From contig NC_071397.1 in assembly GCF_022682495.2 (NCBI RefSeq), positions 26,241,427 to 26,305,426 on the forward strand: a stretch of DNA of 64,000 bases. Direction: 5' to 3'. This DNA comes from Desmodus rotundus (Eukaryota > Chordata > Mammalia > Chiroptera > Phyllostomidae). The position numbers and the translations under genes are program-made. Below, in pieces: positions 12,639-23,992 of this stretch. The notes beneath the pieces were generated by a model, which saw nothing but the letters and a program-made list of their open reading frames with translations, made no database searches and was not told the origin of the DNA. How positions within the stretch are numbered: position 1 is the stretch's first letter; each line of letters starts with the position of its first letter.

Positions 12639-12840
12639 GCCCTGGCTGGTGTGGCTCAGTGGATTGAGTACCAGCCTGCAAACCAAAGGGTCCCCTGTTC
12701 GATTCCCAGTCAGGGAACATGCCTGGGTTGTGGGCCAGATCCCCAGTAGGGGGTGCAGGAGAGGCAACCTCACATTGATATTTCTCTCCCTCTCTTCCTC
12801 TCTTCCCCTCTGTCTAAAAATAAATAAATAAAATCTTTAA
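12639..12840 (+). mobile_element. Ves SINE (bat tRNA-derived SINE), full length
   Basis: A 202-bp SINE starting with GCCCTGGCTGG or one base later. It has an RNA polymerase III A box (TGGCTCAGTGG, 12652-12662) and B box (GTTCGATTCC, 12697-12706), a body with TGCCTGGGTTGTGGGCCAG, a pyrimidine-rich segment and an AAATAAATAAA tail. The 16-bp flanking duplication is perfect, so this is a relatively recent insertion moved in trans by L1 proteins. Ves SINEs are known from bats, and this is the main evidence for the host group. The 64-codon frame through it is not a gene. Confidence 0.95.
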
Positions 12841-12856
12841 AAAAATTAAAAGCATT
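12841..12856. repeat. Right target-site duplication of Ves SINE
   Basis: Identical to 12623-12638 over 16 bases. Confidence 0.93.
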
Positions 12857-13610
12857 AATGATCTCAACTTTAAAATCAATACTTCTCAAAAATTGTATTT
12901 AATGTATTAACTCCTGGAAAGAGACAATATAAGTTAATAAAAATTGTTTAAACAATGATATAGAAAACCCTGAAAATAAATTAAATTTGAAAAATTATGG
13001 CAACTTTTAAATAAATTATAGTACAACTCCCTTTGTGGGATGGCACGTGACCTTTGAATAGTTCTCTCAGCATGTCTATAATGACATGATTAAAAAACTC
13101 AATGTGTACTTTTTTTACTGTCTTTTTGAATATATAACTTTTACCTTGGTTCAACCAATTTATGCCTCTGCCTGGTGGAAGGCTAATATTAGGCATCAAA
13201 AAATGTAAAGTTGTAGAATAATATTTAGCTGATGACAATCAAAATTTTGCTGCAAAAATCACAAACAACTTCTTGGTAAAAACTGTTGAAACAAGACTAT
13301 TTCTACTTAAGCTTGGTGGAGTCAATATGGAGTTATATATCATGAAAGTAAGAGAGGAAATTTTCCCCTTCCCCAGGAAATTTATAGTAGAAAGAAGGCA
13401 AAGCAGATGTTTAGATGTGTTCTCATTTCTCTTCTCTGAGTTTCCAATTGAGACGCAGGTATTAGCTGGGATGAAGGTAACACAGTGCTACACTACCCTA
13501 ATGATTAGTACTACATGCTCACTGCTGTGTATCAAAGGAGGAAAGTCAAAGCCTAATCATGGAGACAAAGTTGCTTGGATTGAGTGAGAGGATACTAGAA
13601 ACTATTCCCA
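12857..13610. other. Unassigned DNA with a 104-codon open frame
   Basis: The plus-strand frame at 13273-13587 is open for 104 codons, but its translation has no domain I recognise. The neighbouring sequence shows no splice-site arrangement that I can defend. I regard it as a chance frame or a relic of an unidentified repeat. Confidence 0.4.
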
Positions 13611-14690
13611 CTTTCATGGTGAGGTGGCCACACTGAGTTGATAGCCAGCTAGTCTGCCGCATGCAGCCATTATGGGACTTGTTAACCACAGCACAGAGGT
13701 TAGAGATTGTCATGAGCTTATGTTCGCAATGTAGTCTTCCCTATAAGCCAGAATTTGGCTCCCGCTTGGCTTGCCTGATCAGGGCCTTAAGAACCAAAAG
13801 TTCCACCCCATAGCCTACAGAGGTGACTAGGCTATGCACTTGGACTTTATTAATACAGGTTTATTCAGCTTTTATTGATGCAGATTTAATCCAAATCCAT
13901 ACTAACCACAGGAGAATTGGGCAATAACAAACCTGAATCCCAGAGTCTCAGCCTGTGGGTCCAGGAGACAGCACAGTGAGCAAGGGAGCCATCAGCATTT
14001 TGCAAGGAAGAATCTGGAGCCAGGTGGGCAGCAGGGCAGAAGTCCTCAGTCCAGAAGACTCAGTCCCTCTGGAGGACAGTGCATGGTGGGAGATTAGCAT
14101 GGTGTGGAACAGCATCTTGGTGTGGAGCTTGGTTGCCTCACAGTGGTCTGGAACCTGCCTCAGTTATACCTTGAAAGTGGTGTATTTCCTGCTTCTGGAT
14201 CTCTTGATAAGTGTCTTGGCACCTCTAAAGGCAAGTAGGGAATTTGCCCAGGAGCCTATCTATGGGTGGCTCCACTCTGCAGACATGGTTGTTCTGATCA
14301 TGTTGCAGGTATCTTAGGCGTGTCTCCTTGCCAGGTGTGTTTAGCATGACTTAGGTAGTTTCTCTCTTGAATCAAAGTAACATGGATGACTGGCAGCAAT
14401 CTTGGTTGACATGACTGACTCCGTTTTGTTTTATATACTTTATGCTATCTTGACTGGACCAATGCCATTTTATTGGTCCTGCTCTCCAAATAGGTGGACC
14501 ACTAGGTAAGGAGCTGAATGGAGGATGGTGCATACCCAGGGCCTACAGCTTGGAGGAGAACCAAATTTTCAAAGGAATGCTGACCAGTGTATTCTAGGAT
14601 TTTGTCTGAACTAAATAACACGGAGTGATTTACCAGTTACAGTCGTCAACATCAGAGACCAGCTCTACAGCCTGTGACTACACTGTGCTC
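13611..14690. other. GC-richer block, possibly an old LTR-type retroelement
   Basis: Base composition shifts upward compared with the AT-rich surroundings. The block includes GCAGCAATCTTGG and ATGACTGACTCCGTTTTG at about 14393-14432, phrases of the kind seen in mammalian LTRs. A 120-codon frame (13955-14317) has no recognisable protein domain. I could not find paired LTR ends or a convincing poly(A) signal, so family and strand stay open. Confidence 0.3.
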
Positions 14691-14724
14691 TTAATGTTCC
14701 AAAACATTTATTTGACTAAGATTT

Positions 14725-14738
14725 TTATGTAATTATTT
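14725..14738. repeat. Left target-site duplication of Ves SINE
   Basis: TTATGTAATTATTT, matching 14946-14959 with one mismatch (A to G). Confidence 0.85.
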
Positions 14739-14945
14739 TTTAAAGATTTTACTTATTTAATTTTAGACAGAGGGAAAGGGAGGGAGAAAGAGAGGGAGGG
14801 AAACATCAATGGGTGGTTGCCTCTCACATGTCCCCTACTGGGGACCTGGCCTGCAACCCAGGAATGCGCCCTGACTGGGAACTGAACCAGCAACTCTTTG
14901 GTTCACAGGCCAGTGCTAAGTCCACTGAGCCACACCAGTCAGGGC
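14739..14945 (-). mobile_element. Ves SINE, minus strand
   Basis: A reverse-complement Ves copy. The tail is at 14739-14765, then the purine-rich segment, CATCAATGGGTGGTTGCCTC, CCTACTGGGGACCTGG, and finally GAGCCACACCAGTCAGGGC at the SINE 5' end (14927-14945). The A and B boxes are recognisable in reverse. Flanked by a 14-bp duplication with one mismatch. Confidence 0.95.
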
Positions 14946-14959
14946 TTATGTAGTTATTT
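14946..14959. repeat. Right target-site duplication of Ves SINE
   Basis: TTATGTAGTTATTT, matching 14725-14738 except at one position. Confidence 0.85.
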
Positions 14960-15845
14960 CTTATGCTTATTTAATCACATTTCTTGATGCATCCTCATTT
15001 TTTGTTATTAACTCTGACCTTTTTAACAACCAGAATTTAAAAATAATATAATGGATTCCCATAAGATTTCATGAAGGTGGAGAGAAAGGGCTCTAAGTTG
15101 AAAAAAATGGAAGCTGGGAAAATAAACCAACAAATAAACAAATAAAAAAGACCAGATAAAGTCGTATCTCTTAAAAAGATCTCTACCACCTTCAATACAT
15201 TGTATCTCTTACTATCTACTCTCTAGTCATATCTTTGAAAAAGCAGAAGTATAAATGAAAAACTAATAGTGTCAGTTACATTTATTTCAGGCTTAATATT
15301 GAATTGCTTTCATGCTTACTACTTTTTTTCAGTTTTCAAACCATTTTAATCCCTTTAAAAATTCTTTTTATAAATAATCTTTTTTGTAATTGATTTATTT
15401 GTCTTCCCCACTCTGTATTATAGCCACCCTCCCAAAGGGATAAATAGTGAGAATTATCTTTTACACATTAGAAAAATATAATCACACAGGGTATTTTACC
15501 CTTGTCAAACACATGCTTCCTAGCTGGTCATTTTGTTTTTCTGCGTCTGCAATGTGACAAAGAAAAATGAGTGTTGGATTAAAGAAATCCCTTGGTAATA
15601 GAATGGTCTATTTGTCTAGTTGATTAGAAGCTTAAAAAACAGATAAGCTAAGAACATAAGAAGGCAAAATGGACCCCATATAACTGAGGTAGAGATAAAC
15701 AATTAAGGAAAGCTATCAAGATATAATTTCAACTCAATATAAACTAAAGCAAAAGGTGGCACCAAAGGAGAAAACACATGGCCAGGAAAAATTTGGGTCA
15801 CACTATGTTAAATAAATAATTATACTTACTACCAGTTTTGAGTAA
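14960..15845. other. Unassigned AT-rich non-coding DNA
   Basis: Nothing recognisable. There is no long frame and no clear repeat. Confidence 0.55.
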
Positions 15846-16035
15846 TTAGTATATGTCAGGCATTAAGTGTATCTCATTTTATGCAATTTAGTCTCTACAA
15901 AAAAGGCTATGATGCAGGCATTGTTTATCCATATTTACAAGGGGGAATGAAGCCTGTGGTAATTTGTCCAATATCAGTGTTAGTGTTTGCAGTGTTAGTG
16001 AAATCCAGATCTAATGACTGCGTTAGCAGACACTA
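15846..16035 (+). mobile_element. MIR SINE, degenerate
   Basis: The run 'TATGTCAGGCATTAAGTGTATCTC', then 'GGCTATGATGCAGGCATTG', then a 'TTTACAAGGGGGAATGAAGCC' equivalent follows the mammalian-wide interspersed repeat in order: TATGTGCCAGGCAC, CTATGAGGTAGG, CCATTTTACAGATGAGGAAACTGAGGC. It is strongly diverged, as expected for a family over 100 million years old. Confidence 0.75.
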
Positions 16036-16624
16036 CTGCTCAATACAGTACTCTATCTTCCTTCAAAGGAGCACTGAGAGCTGGTATCCCAGGAAAAGGC
16101 AAGGAGTGACAATGGCAAAAAATATTACATGAAATATTGATTGTTCAAAAACATGTTTAAATATAGTTTTGTTTAACATACCTTTTAGCTGTTTTACAAA
16201 ATTGAAAAAAATAACTGTTAAGAAATAAATGTAAATATTGCTTCTTCTGAAAAGCAGGAGGGATAGTGCTTATCTCATATAATTATAATAAACATAGTTC
16301 ATGTAGATAAAATGCCAAGTGCAATGCTGGTCCAGACTAATGAAATACTCACCAAATAATTAATGATTCATTGTTATAATTATACTAGCTTTGATACATC
16401 ACTGACTTACTGCAATTTTAAGCAAATGTGCCTTAAATGTTTATATTTTCAGAAACTGAATTGTTTATGAATAAATATGCCTGTTTTTTCAAATATTTCA
16501 CAGCAATAGATTTTATTATATTTCATTAATTTGGAATTTTATTCATTAAATATTTCCCTAAGTGACAATTTAAATATGATGTTTTTGTTTTTGTTTTTCT
16601 TAAGCTATTCTCTCTCTCCCTTTT
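16036..16624. other. Unassigned AT-rich non-coding DNA
   Basis: No gene or nameable repeat. It ends at the HAL1 target-site duplication. Confidence 0.55.
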
Positions 16625-16637
16625 GAAAACAAACATA
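16625..16637. repeat. Left target-site duplication of HAL1
   Basis: GAAAACAAACATA recurs identically at 18550-18562. Confidence 0.9.
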
Positions 16638-18549
16638 TAAGACTTCCAGCCAAGATGGAGGCATAGATAGATATACTTTGTCTCTTCACACAAACAAAAA
16701 AAGGACAACAAATTAAAAAATAATAATAATAACCAGAACTGACAGAAAATTGAACTGTATGGAATTCTGACAACCAAGGAGTTAAAGAAGAAACATTTAT
16801 CCAGACTGGTAGGGATGGAGATGGGCAGCTGAGGGGGCAAGGACATGCTGTAAGGCAGTGGCTGGCAGACCAGGCAGTCCCACCTTTGCATGCAGATAAA
16901 CCAGGAGGAACATCTGGGGATCAAGACAGACCACACAACCTAGGGTTCAAGTGCAGGAAAAGAAAGTCTCAAAACCTCTGGCTTAAAAAACCTTTGGGAA
17001 TTGCAGTGGCAGGAGAAACTCCCAGCTTCATAGGAGAGTTTGCTGGAGAGACCCACAGGGTCCTAGAATGTATACAAACACACCCACCTGGGAATCAGCA
17101 CCAGAAAGGCCCAATTTGCTTGTGAGTAGCTGGGGAAGTGACTAAAAGCCTGCTGAGAGCTGAGCAAGTGGGATTGTTCCCTTTTAGACCCCTCCCCCAC
17201 ATACAGTGCCACAACACAGTGACATGGGTTGCCCTGCCCTAATGAATACCTAAGTCTCTTCCCCTTACAACATAAAAGACATGCTGAAACAAAAAATATG
17301 GCCCAAATGAAAGAACAGATCAAAGCTCCCAAAATAGACCCAAGTGATGAAGAGATGGCCACCTATCAGATGCAGAATTCAAAACACTGGTAATCAGGGT
17401 GCTCACAGAAATGCTTGAGTACCGTCAGAAAACAGAGAAAAAAGTGAAGGCTGTGAAAAGTAAAATAAAGAAAAAATATACAGGGAACCAACAGTGAAGG
17501 GAAAAAAACAAGGACTGAAATCAATGATTTGGAGCAGAAGGAAGAAATAAACATTCAATCAGAACAGAATGAAGAAACAAGAATTCAAAAAAATTAGGAG
17601 AGGCTTAGGAGTATCTGGAACAACTTTAAATGTTCCAACATCCAAATCATAGGGGTACCAGAAGGAGAAGAGGAAGAGCAAGAATCAAAAACTCATTTGA
17701 AAAAATAATGAAGGAGACCTTCCCCAATCTGATGAAGGCAATAGATTTCTAGGAAATCCAGGAAGCTCAGAGAGTCCTAAAGAAGTTGGACCCAAGAAAG
17801 CACACACCAAGGCACATCATAATTACATTATCCAAGATTAAAGAAAAGGAGAGAATCTTAAAAGCAGCAAGATAAAACAAGACAGCTACTTACAAAGGAG
17901 TCCTCATAAGACTATTAGCTGATTTCTCAAAAGAAACCTTAAAGTCAAGAAGGGGCTGGAAAGAAGTATTCCAAGTCATGAAAGGCAAGGACCTCCATCC
18001 AGTAAACTGGATTACTCTATCCAGTAAAGTTATCATTTAGAATGGATGAGCAGATAAATGTTTCCCAGATAAGGTCAAGTTAAAGGAGTTCATCACTAAG
18101 TCTTTATTATATGAAATGTTAAAGGGACTTACCTAGAAAAAAGAAGATCAAAACTGTAAACAGTAAAATGACAACAAACTCACAACTATCAACAACTGAA
18201 CCTAAAAAAAAAAAAAAAGAAAGAAAACCAAAAACAAACTCTGCAGACAACTAGAAGAGGAACAGAGTCACAGAAATGGAGATCACATGGAGGGCTATCA
18301 GCAGGGATGAGGAGGGGGAGAATGGGGGAAAAGGTACAAGGAATAAAAAGTATAAATGGTAGGTACAAAATAGACAAGGGGAGGTTAAGTATAGTATAGG
18401 AAATGTAGAAGCCAAAGAACGTATATGTAAGGCTCATGGACATGAACTAAGAGGTTGAGGAATGCTGGAGGGAAGTGGAATACCAGGTAGAAGGGGATAA
18501 AGGGGGGAAATTGGGATAACTGTAATAGCATAATCAATATATTAAAAAA
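16638..18549 (+). mobile_element. HAL1 (half-LINE-1) retrotransposon, apparently full length
   Basis: A 1.9-kb element with an L1-like organisation minus ORF2. The 5' end carries CCAGCCAAGATGGAGGCATAG, with a CAAGATGG core (16651-16658) like the YY1 site at the start of L1 promoters. A roughly 660-bp 5' UTR follows, then a decayed ORF1 (about 17298-18135), an internal A-rich run (18204-18220), and a 3' UTR with GAGGGGGAGAATGGGGGAAAAGG. It ends in a short tail, AATATATTAAAAAA. A perfect 13-bp duplication flanks it. HAL1 elements are L1 derivatives that lost the endonuclease/reverse-transcriptase ORF and use L1 enzymes in trans; young HAL1 families are reported from vesper bats. ORF1 is broken, so the copy is inactive. 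Confidence 0.85.
17298..18135 (+). pseudogene. HAL1/L1 ORF1 (RNA-binding protein), broken
   Basis: L1 ORF1p is a trimeric RNA-binding chaperone. The likely start is ATG at 17298 (MAQMKEQIKAP), but the frame hits TAA at 17391. The reading continues in another frame from 17390 with VIRVLTEMLEYRQKTEKKVK, a lysine/glutamate-rich coiled-coil segment that ends at a TGA near 17495. The RRM region is recognisable downstream: ERLRSIWNNFKCSNIQIIGV, PEGEEEE, KETFPNL, TPRHIII and ILKAAR. The C-terminal domain (LIRLLADFSKETLKSRRGW to LLYEMLKGLT) ends near 18135. At least three frameshifts or stops show that it is non-functional. Confidence 0.85.
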
Positions 18550-18562
18550 GAAAACAAACATA
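18550..18562. repeat. Right target-site duplication of HAL1
   Basis: Identical to 16625-16637, immediately after the HAL1 A-rich 3' end. Confidence 0.9.
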
Positions 18563-20302
18563 AATAGATCTATTTATATATATTTGTAATTTGATAAGAA
18601 ACTAAATACTTCTAAAGTATCTGCTAGATGATTTTTACATTGAAATTTTTATCTGTCCTATGCAATCAATGATTCAAATTCATACATTATGGAGATGTCA
18701 TTAAAATTTCTTTATAGTCATTGATTAATAGAATACTATTCTAATTCATATATTGTTTATTTATGGGTCTTTTTTAGGAAGAATAGATAACAAGAAGCCA
18801 TTGAAAATTCAAAATGAATTAAGAAAAAATCTATTAAGATAAAGTTAAATAAGAAATAGTAAACACCTGTGACAAAAAAAAAGTGGTTAAAATGGCAAAG
18901 GTAACACCAGAAGAGATAAGAACAAACATTATAATAGTAAAAATTAGTTAAAAAGGGAAAATATGTAATTATTTCAAGAGCTCATTTAAGTACAAGAGTT
19001 TTAAGTAAATCATGGCAAAAAAAAACCCTTGTAATTTTGAAAATAACTTTGCAAAGTGATTACTTCAAAAGCAATAGCATTCAGTGGCTCATGATGCTGA
19101 GCAAGATTTCCCTCTAGGAACTTATATCTCCTTCTGATTCTTGCTCATTCTGGTTTACTTATAAAAATAAACTTATACTTTTTTTAAACATCACATGATA
19201 TATAGTGGTAGAGTTACCATATAAAATACAGGGATCCCAGTTAAATATAAATGTCAGATAAACAATGAATAATATTTTAGTATGAGTAAATATATAAATA
19301 TATTATTTGGGATATACTTAACTGGTTGTACTATATGTCTGTTTGCTATATATAGCAACCTTTACAGGAGTCAGGCTGCATAGCAACTGAGTTATATTTG
19401 ATTATATATTTAATGCTTCATTGAAGGTCAGGAAGCATATTTCATTGTTGTTTGTTTATTAGTTACATATTACCATCCAAAAGTGATTTGAGGTACCACA
19501 TATTAAAAATAACATATTTAAGGGTATTGGAGGTTCTTCTTTACCAGAAAACCAAAACTATATTATTAAGAACCAGATGCATAATTTACAGAAACACAAA
19601 ATACCAGAGACTGAGGAAAAATCAGATAAGGCAAAGCCGACATTGTTATGAATATTAGAACTGAACTCATACAAGACCCACATTACAGGCTGAGCAACTG
19701 AGAAGTTCAAATACCCGAGCAGACAGTGAATCACCAAATCACCCGCAGATTCCGAACAGTACAACGAGAAAACTGCTTTAATATGTTGAAGTGAAAGTTC
19801 AGGACACAGGCAGGCAAATCACTTAAGAAAGTAAAGTCTTTGGAGCCTAAGAAAGAAGCATGAGCAACAGGAGTAAAGGAAGGCTGAATCTTGCCAATAT
19901 CAGTGTGAAACCAATCTTACGGTAATAGTGAACCGCCCTCCCTAGTAAAACCACATGGGCATGATAATTAAATTTAATTGCAAGAGCCTGATTAGGAAAA
20001 GTGTAGAAGTCTGAAGGACAGGATCAATCCTCAAAGCCAGGATTAAATTTAACCATTTAAATTTATGTACATAAAAGTTATTATCTAGGCATAAAGACAT
20101 AATCCATACTGGGGATATGAACAGGTTACAAGTTCACTATGAAAAATATAACCTCATTTGGAAGGAAAATTAAGATGTATACCGAGCCAGTCATTAATTT
20201 AAAAATACTTATTTTGGTACCTGCTATATTCTTGAAAGGGCTAGATATACATCAGCTTCCATAGAGCTTACAGTTTCCTAACAGTGAAGCATTCACTTGG
20301 AG
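18563..20302. other. Unassigned non-coding DNA
   Basis: Mostly AT-rich. The segment 19215-19370 (ACAGGGATCCCAGTTAAATATAA, then CAGATAAACAATGAATAAT) resembles an ancient interspersed repeat found across placental mammals. I cannot name its family with certainty. No gene was found. Confidence 0.5.
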
Positions 20303-20661
20303 TGCCAGGGGAGTCTCTGACCATTGGCCAAGATGGTAGCAGGGGGGGTTCTTACACAGACCGCACCAAAGTCAGTGACAGGAATGGACTAGGCCCGAGT
20401 GTGTGGAAAGCTAAAAAAGATAAATGAATAGGTCCCGAAAACGCCAAAACCCAAAAAGATAACTGAATTAGGAAAAAAGCTCTCCCCTCCACACCCCTAT
20501 TAGAACTGCAGGCTTGAGCAGGAGGACGGAGCGGGTCTTTGAGACGGGAGTCCACCATTCTCCCAGGTTGTGTGGTGCCTGAGTAAACCTCTTTCCTTGG
20601 CATCAGCACCCATTTGGCTTTTCCGGCAACAGGCAGCCTAATCTCAGTTTTTGTTCTGTAA
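20303..20661 (+). mobile_element. Probable solo LTR of an endogenous retrovirus
   Basis: A GC-richer block resembling a gammaretrovirus-like (class I) LTR. The U3-like start holds GGCCAAGATGGTAGCAGGGG. A CTCTCCCCTCCACACCCCTA stretch follows, then GGCTTGAGCAGGAGGACGGA. Near the 3' end GTGGTGCCTGAGTAAACCTC (20571-20590) carries a variant poly(A) signal (AGTAAA, 20582-20587), followed by a U5-like segment. No gag, pol or env sequence adjoins it, so it would be a solo LTR left by recombination. Exact ends and target duplication were not resolved. Confidence 0.6.
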
Positions 20662-21157
20662 CTGTTTAGCATATATAAACATTAATGACTATCATAAAGA
20701 AAAATTATGGAGTGGTAATGAATTTGAGACAATTACCTGAGGAATTGAGTGTGAGTGTAAGTGTGTGTGTCTGTCTGTGTGTGTGTTTTGAAGTTAGCAA
20801 AGATTTGATTATAAAGCATTTTGCAGGCCATGATGGTTGTTGAACTTTATCCTAAAAACAATGAAGTGTCTTTGAAGGATGGTGGGGAAAATGTATAAGG
20901 TCACATAGAAATAAGCATCAGAGCTAAGGGGCGAAAATTTGATCAAATGTCCAGTTTTAAAAGACAATTTAAAGGTATACCCACAGGAACACCAAACAAT
21001 AATTACATAATAGGTTCCAATTTGTGCATGTTTAACATTATTGTAAAGACATTTCTTAGGTTCAATTACTTTCACTGAGGAAGAATGAAGGAAATTAAAA
21101 TAGCTTGCAATATTAGAATAAAAATAATGGAAAATCTTTAGATTTACTATATATTCT
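20662..21157. other. Unassigned DNA with a (TG)n microsatellite
   Basis: An interrupted TG/TC dinucleotide tract lies at 20749-20788. Apart from that nothing is recognisable. Confidence 0.55.
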
Positions 21158-21357
21158 TTTAAAAGTATAATATTTTATTTATTTATTTTTATAGAGAGGG
21201 GAAGGGAGGGGGGAAAAGGGAGAGAAACCTCAATGTGTGGTTGCCTCTCGCACGCCCCCTACTGGGTACCTGGCTAGCAACCCAGGCAGGTGCCCTGAAT
21301 GGGAATCCAACCTGTGACCCTTTCATTCACATGCCATTGCTCAATCCACACCAGCCA
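21158..21357 (-). mobile_element. Ves SINE, minus strand, with a small internal deletion
   Basis: Reverse-complement Ves. After the tail come GGGGAAGGGAGGGGGGAAAAG, CTCAATGTGTGGTTGCCTC, CCTACTGGGTACCTGG, GGTGCCCTGAATGGGAATCC and ATCCACACCAGCCAGAG. About eight bases around the A box (the TGAGCC segment) are missing relative to the copy at 14739. Flanking GATTT(A/C)-TATAT-type sequences may be an eroded target duplication. Confidence 0.9.
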
Positions 21358-23540
21358 GAGATTGATTTCATATATATATTCATTCTTAAACACTTCAGAA
21401 GCACTATGGTCAGTGGGATTCTTTTCTGTTACAAGATAGTGTTCTGAACACATTTGCTACTTAAAAAAGAAAAACTGCAAATATTAGGACTTTACATTAA
21501 AATAAGGACATATTTTCTAAAGGGATAATATGAGATAAATGGTTACAATTAAAAGACTGCACTAGGAAAGAAGATAGAAAGGAAGACAGGGCAGGCCAAA
21601 GGGACGGAGATAAAGAGAGAGTCAGGAAGTGTAAGTGTTGATACATCTTAAAAGCATTTGAATTAACTATTGATTTTTTTTTTAAATTACCTCCCATTAG
21701 TTTAGATTTTGTGTTTTGTTTCCATTTCTCACTGTACTTGACTGACTAACCAAACCCTTATGACTGAGGTTGTTAATTGTCTTAAGTTGTAACCACCCAT
21801 TTTTTTTTTTTTTTTGAAGACTTAGCTTGCCTTTGAGAACACTTGGGACAATTGTGAGAAATTATGTTTCTGATAGCTGAGGGAGTATGAGGTGTGAGAA
21901 GGAATATTTTTAATGTCAGAATTGCCTATGGATGTTACTGCATCTAAATCAAATGAGCAACTTCCAAGGCCTGGCTTTTATGTTAATAAGTTTACAAAGC
22001 ATGCAACCCTACAAAAAGCTGTAGGAACAAATTTAGTAAAATATGCATAAGGTATGTTAAATTAATTATTCTCCTATCCAAAATGCCATAATGTAGAAGC
22101 AAAAATCAAGTACAATCAAATCACCAAAGATTGTTTTGTCCATTATACAAAATAACAAGATTAAATAGTAAATGAAAATCAATTACTTGTCCTTGTAAGT
22201 GGTTTTCCCCTACATATATTATGTCCTCATTCCTCTCTCTGCATATACCAGGTGTTCTGTGGAAGTTTTTCAGTGCTAATGATTTAATAGGTTGCCTCCC
22301 ATCCTGCCAGATGCTTTTACATGATTAGCAGTTATAAAGTGTTGTTCTGGTTCTCCCCAAATTTACATTCCTCCCATATAGTGCATATTTTGGGACACCG
22401 AGTTCCACACAAATGTGTCACAATTCTATACTTGACTGCAAGCCACTCACTTCATTGTTTCTGTCACCCTCACTTTAACATACACATTTTAAAGGATATG
22501 TCAACATAGAAAAATGAAATTAATGTAATTATGCAAATAATTGAGGAGTCAAAATGGTATTTACTTTTAAAATGTCTGTTGAACTCCTAAATACCAAGTT
22601 TGACTGCTTAAATCTCTAGGTCCCTCTCATCCTAGGATAAGTAGTTCATGTTTTACTTTATATTGTCCATATAGTCATAACCTAAAATCTATTGTGAAAT
22701 ATGAGTTTTCCTACTTTCTATAAATTGATTTGAAGGTTGTAAATGTCTTTATTAATGTATTAAATGCTTGCACACACTAGATTTTTATTAGTGTGTGAAA
22801 ATAATATAAACATAGTCACTTTACAAAGGAGTTGGGGCCCTGCCAGGGGAACTGCTTTTCAGGTCTCACTCCTCCAACTTTGGAATGTAAAACTGGGCAA
22901 AGTAACCTTCCAACCAAGCCTAAAGCAGCATTATATCCCAAACAACCATTTTTAAAGATCAGAAAGTAAACATGATGACTGCCTATTGGGTTGAAAATTA
23001 TAGATATTTTTTAAAATTAGCATTACTCTGTAGCTTATCTACAGCACCTATAGATACTCCTTCCTTTACTGATGCAATTGTTCCCCTTCCACTCCTGGTA
23101 AGTACCCCTTGACTTCTCCTCCTGACTGGAACACTGTTTGAATTTCTATTTGAACCAGTACTATACAAATAGCTGTTCTTTTAAATCCCAAACACTGTTG
23201 CCTCTCACTTTAACTTTATATTTTTAGGATAGCAAGTGCTACTCGGAGATGCTTCTGCTTTCAAGTTAGATTAAATTAAACCCTAACAATTTAAGCAGTG
23301 AGGACGAGGAATAAATCTGATGTTTGTTTGGCCAATATGTTTCCCTCAGTGGTGTAAAGGAGTGTTATGGGGGCTAAGGGTCCTGGAAGTGTCTTTCAAG
23401 AAAACACTTTTAAAACTGTAGAGCATACATCATTTTGACATACCTCCTCGAGTGAAAACATGGATTAATATTAAGGCTTCGTTAATCTACTCACATTTTA
23501 TCTTACAGTGTGATCCATAATGATACGCAGCTACACAGGT
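21358..23540. other. Unassigned non-coding DNA
   Basis: Includes poly-T runs (21798-21815) but no recognisable gene or named repeat. Short frames (for example 22764-22955) have no known domain. Confidence 0.5.
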
Positions 23541-23992
23541 TGCATAAATATATAGAAAGAGATGTATTATAGGAATTGGTTTATGTGATTTTGGAGGCTA
23601 TATCCCATGGTCCACTATCTGCAAAGCTGGAACCCCCAAACAGCCAGTGTTGTGGTTCCAATGCAAACTCTACGCCTGGAGAACCAGGGAAGCCCGTGGT
23701 GTGAGTCCCAGTCTACGTCTGAAGTCCCGAGAACCAGCAGATCAATACACAGGAGAGGATGATGTTCCAGCTCAAGCAGAGAGCACATTTGTCCTTCCTC
23801 TTTCTTTTTGTTCATTTCAGGCACTCCACAGGTTGGATACTGTCCACGCCTATTGGTGAGGGCAGTCTTTACTCACTCTACAGAGTCAAATACTAATCTC
23901 TTCTGGAAACACTCTCACAGAATAATGTTTCATCAGCGATCTGGGCATCCCTTACCCCTGTCAAGGTGACACATAAAATTAGCTATCGTAGC
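23541..23992 (+). mobile_element. Old LINE-1 3' UTR fragment (L1M type)
   Basis: The text runs TAGAAAGAGATGTATTATAG, GGAATTGGTTTATGTGATTT, GGAGGC, then GTTCCAGCTC-AAGCAG, then a CTCACAGAATAATGTTT segment. It ends GTCAAGGTGACACATAAAAT, the characteristic 3' terminus of eutherian L1M elements. The poly(A) tail is decayed. The overlapping frames at 23615-23859 are by-products. Confidence 0.75.

Noticed and set aside
12652..12706. tRNA-like A and B boxes that could suggest a tRNA gene
   Set aside because: They belong to a Ves SINE: the body, CT-rich segment, A-rich tail and perfect 16-bp target duplication show a retroposon, and no cloverleaf with an acceptor stem is present.
13955..14317. 120-codon plus-strand frame as a host gene
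   Set aside because: No known domain, no promoter or splice context, and the block looks like repeat-derived DNA. It was kept only as part of an unassigned GC-richer block.
16526..17362. Minus-strand frames of 136 and 99 codons
   Set aside because: They lie antisense to the HAL1 5' UTR and ORF1 start, have no domain and cross the HAL1 boundary at 16638.
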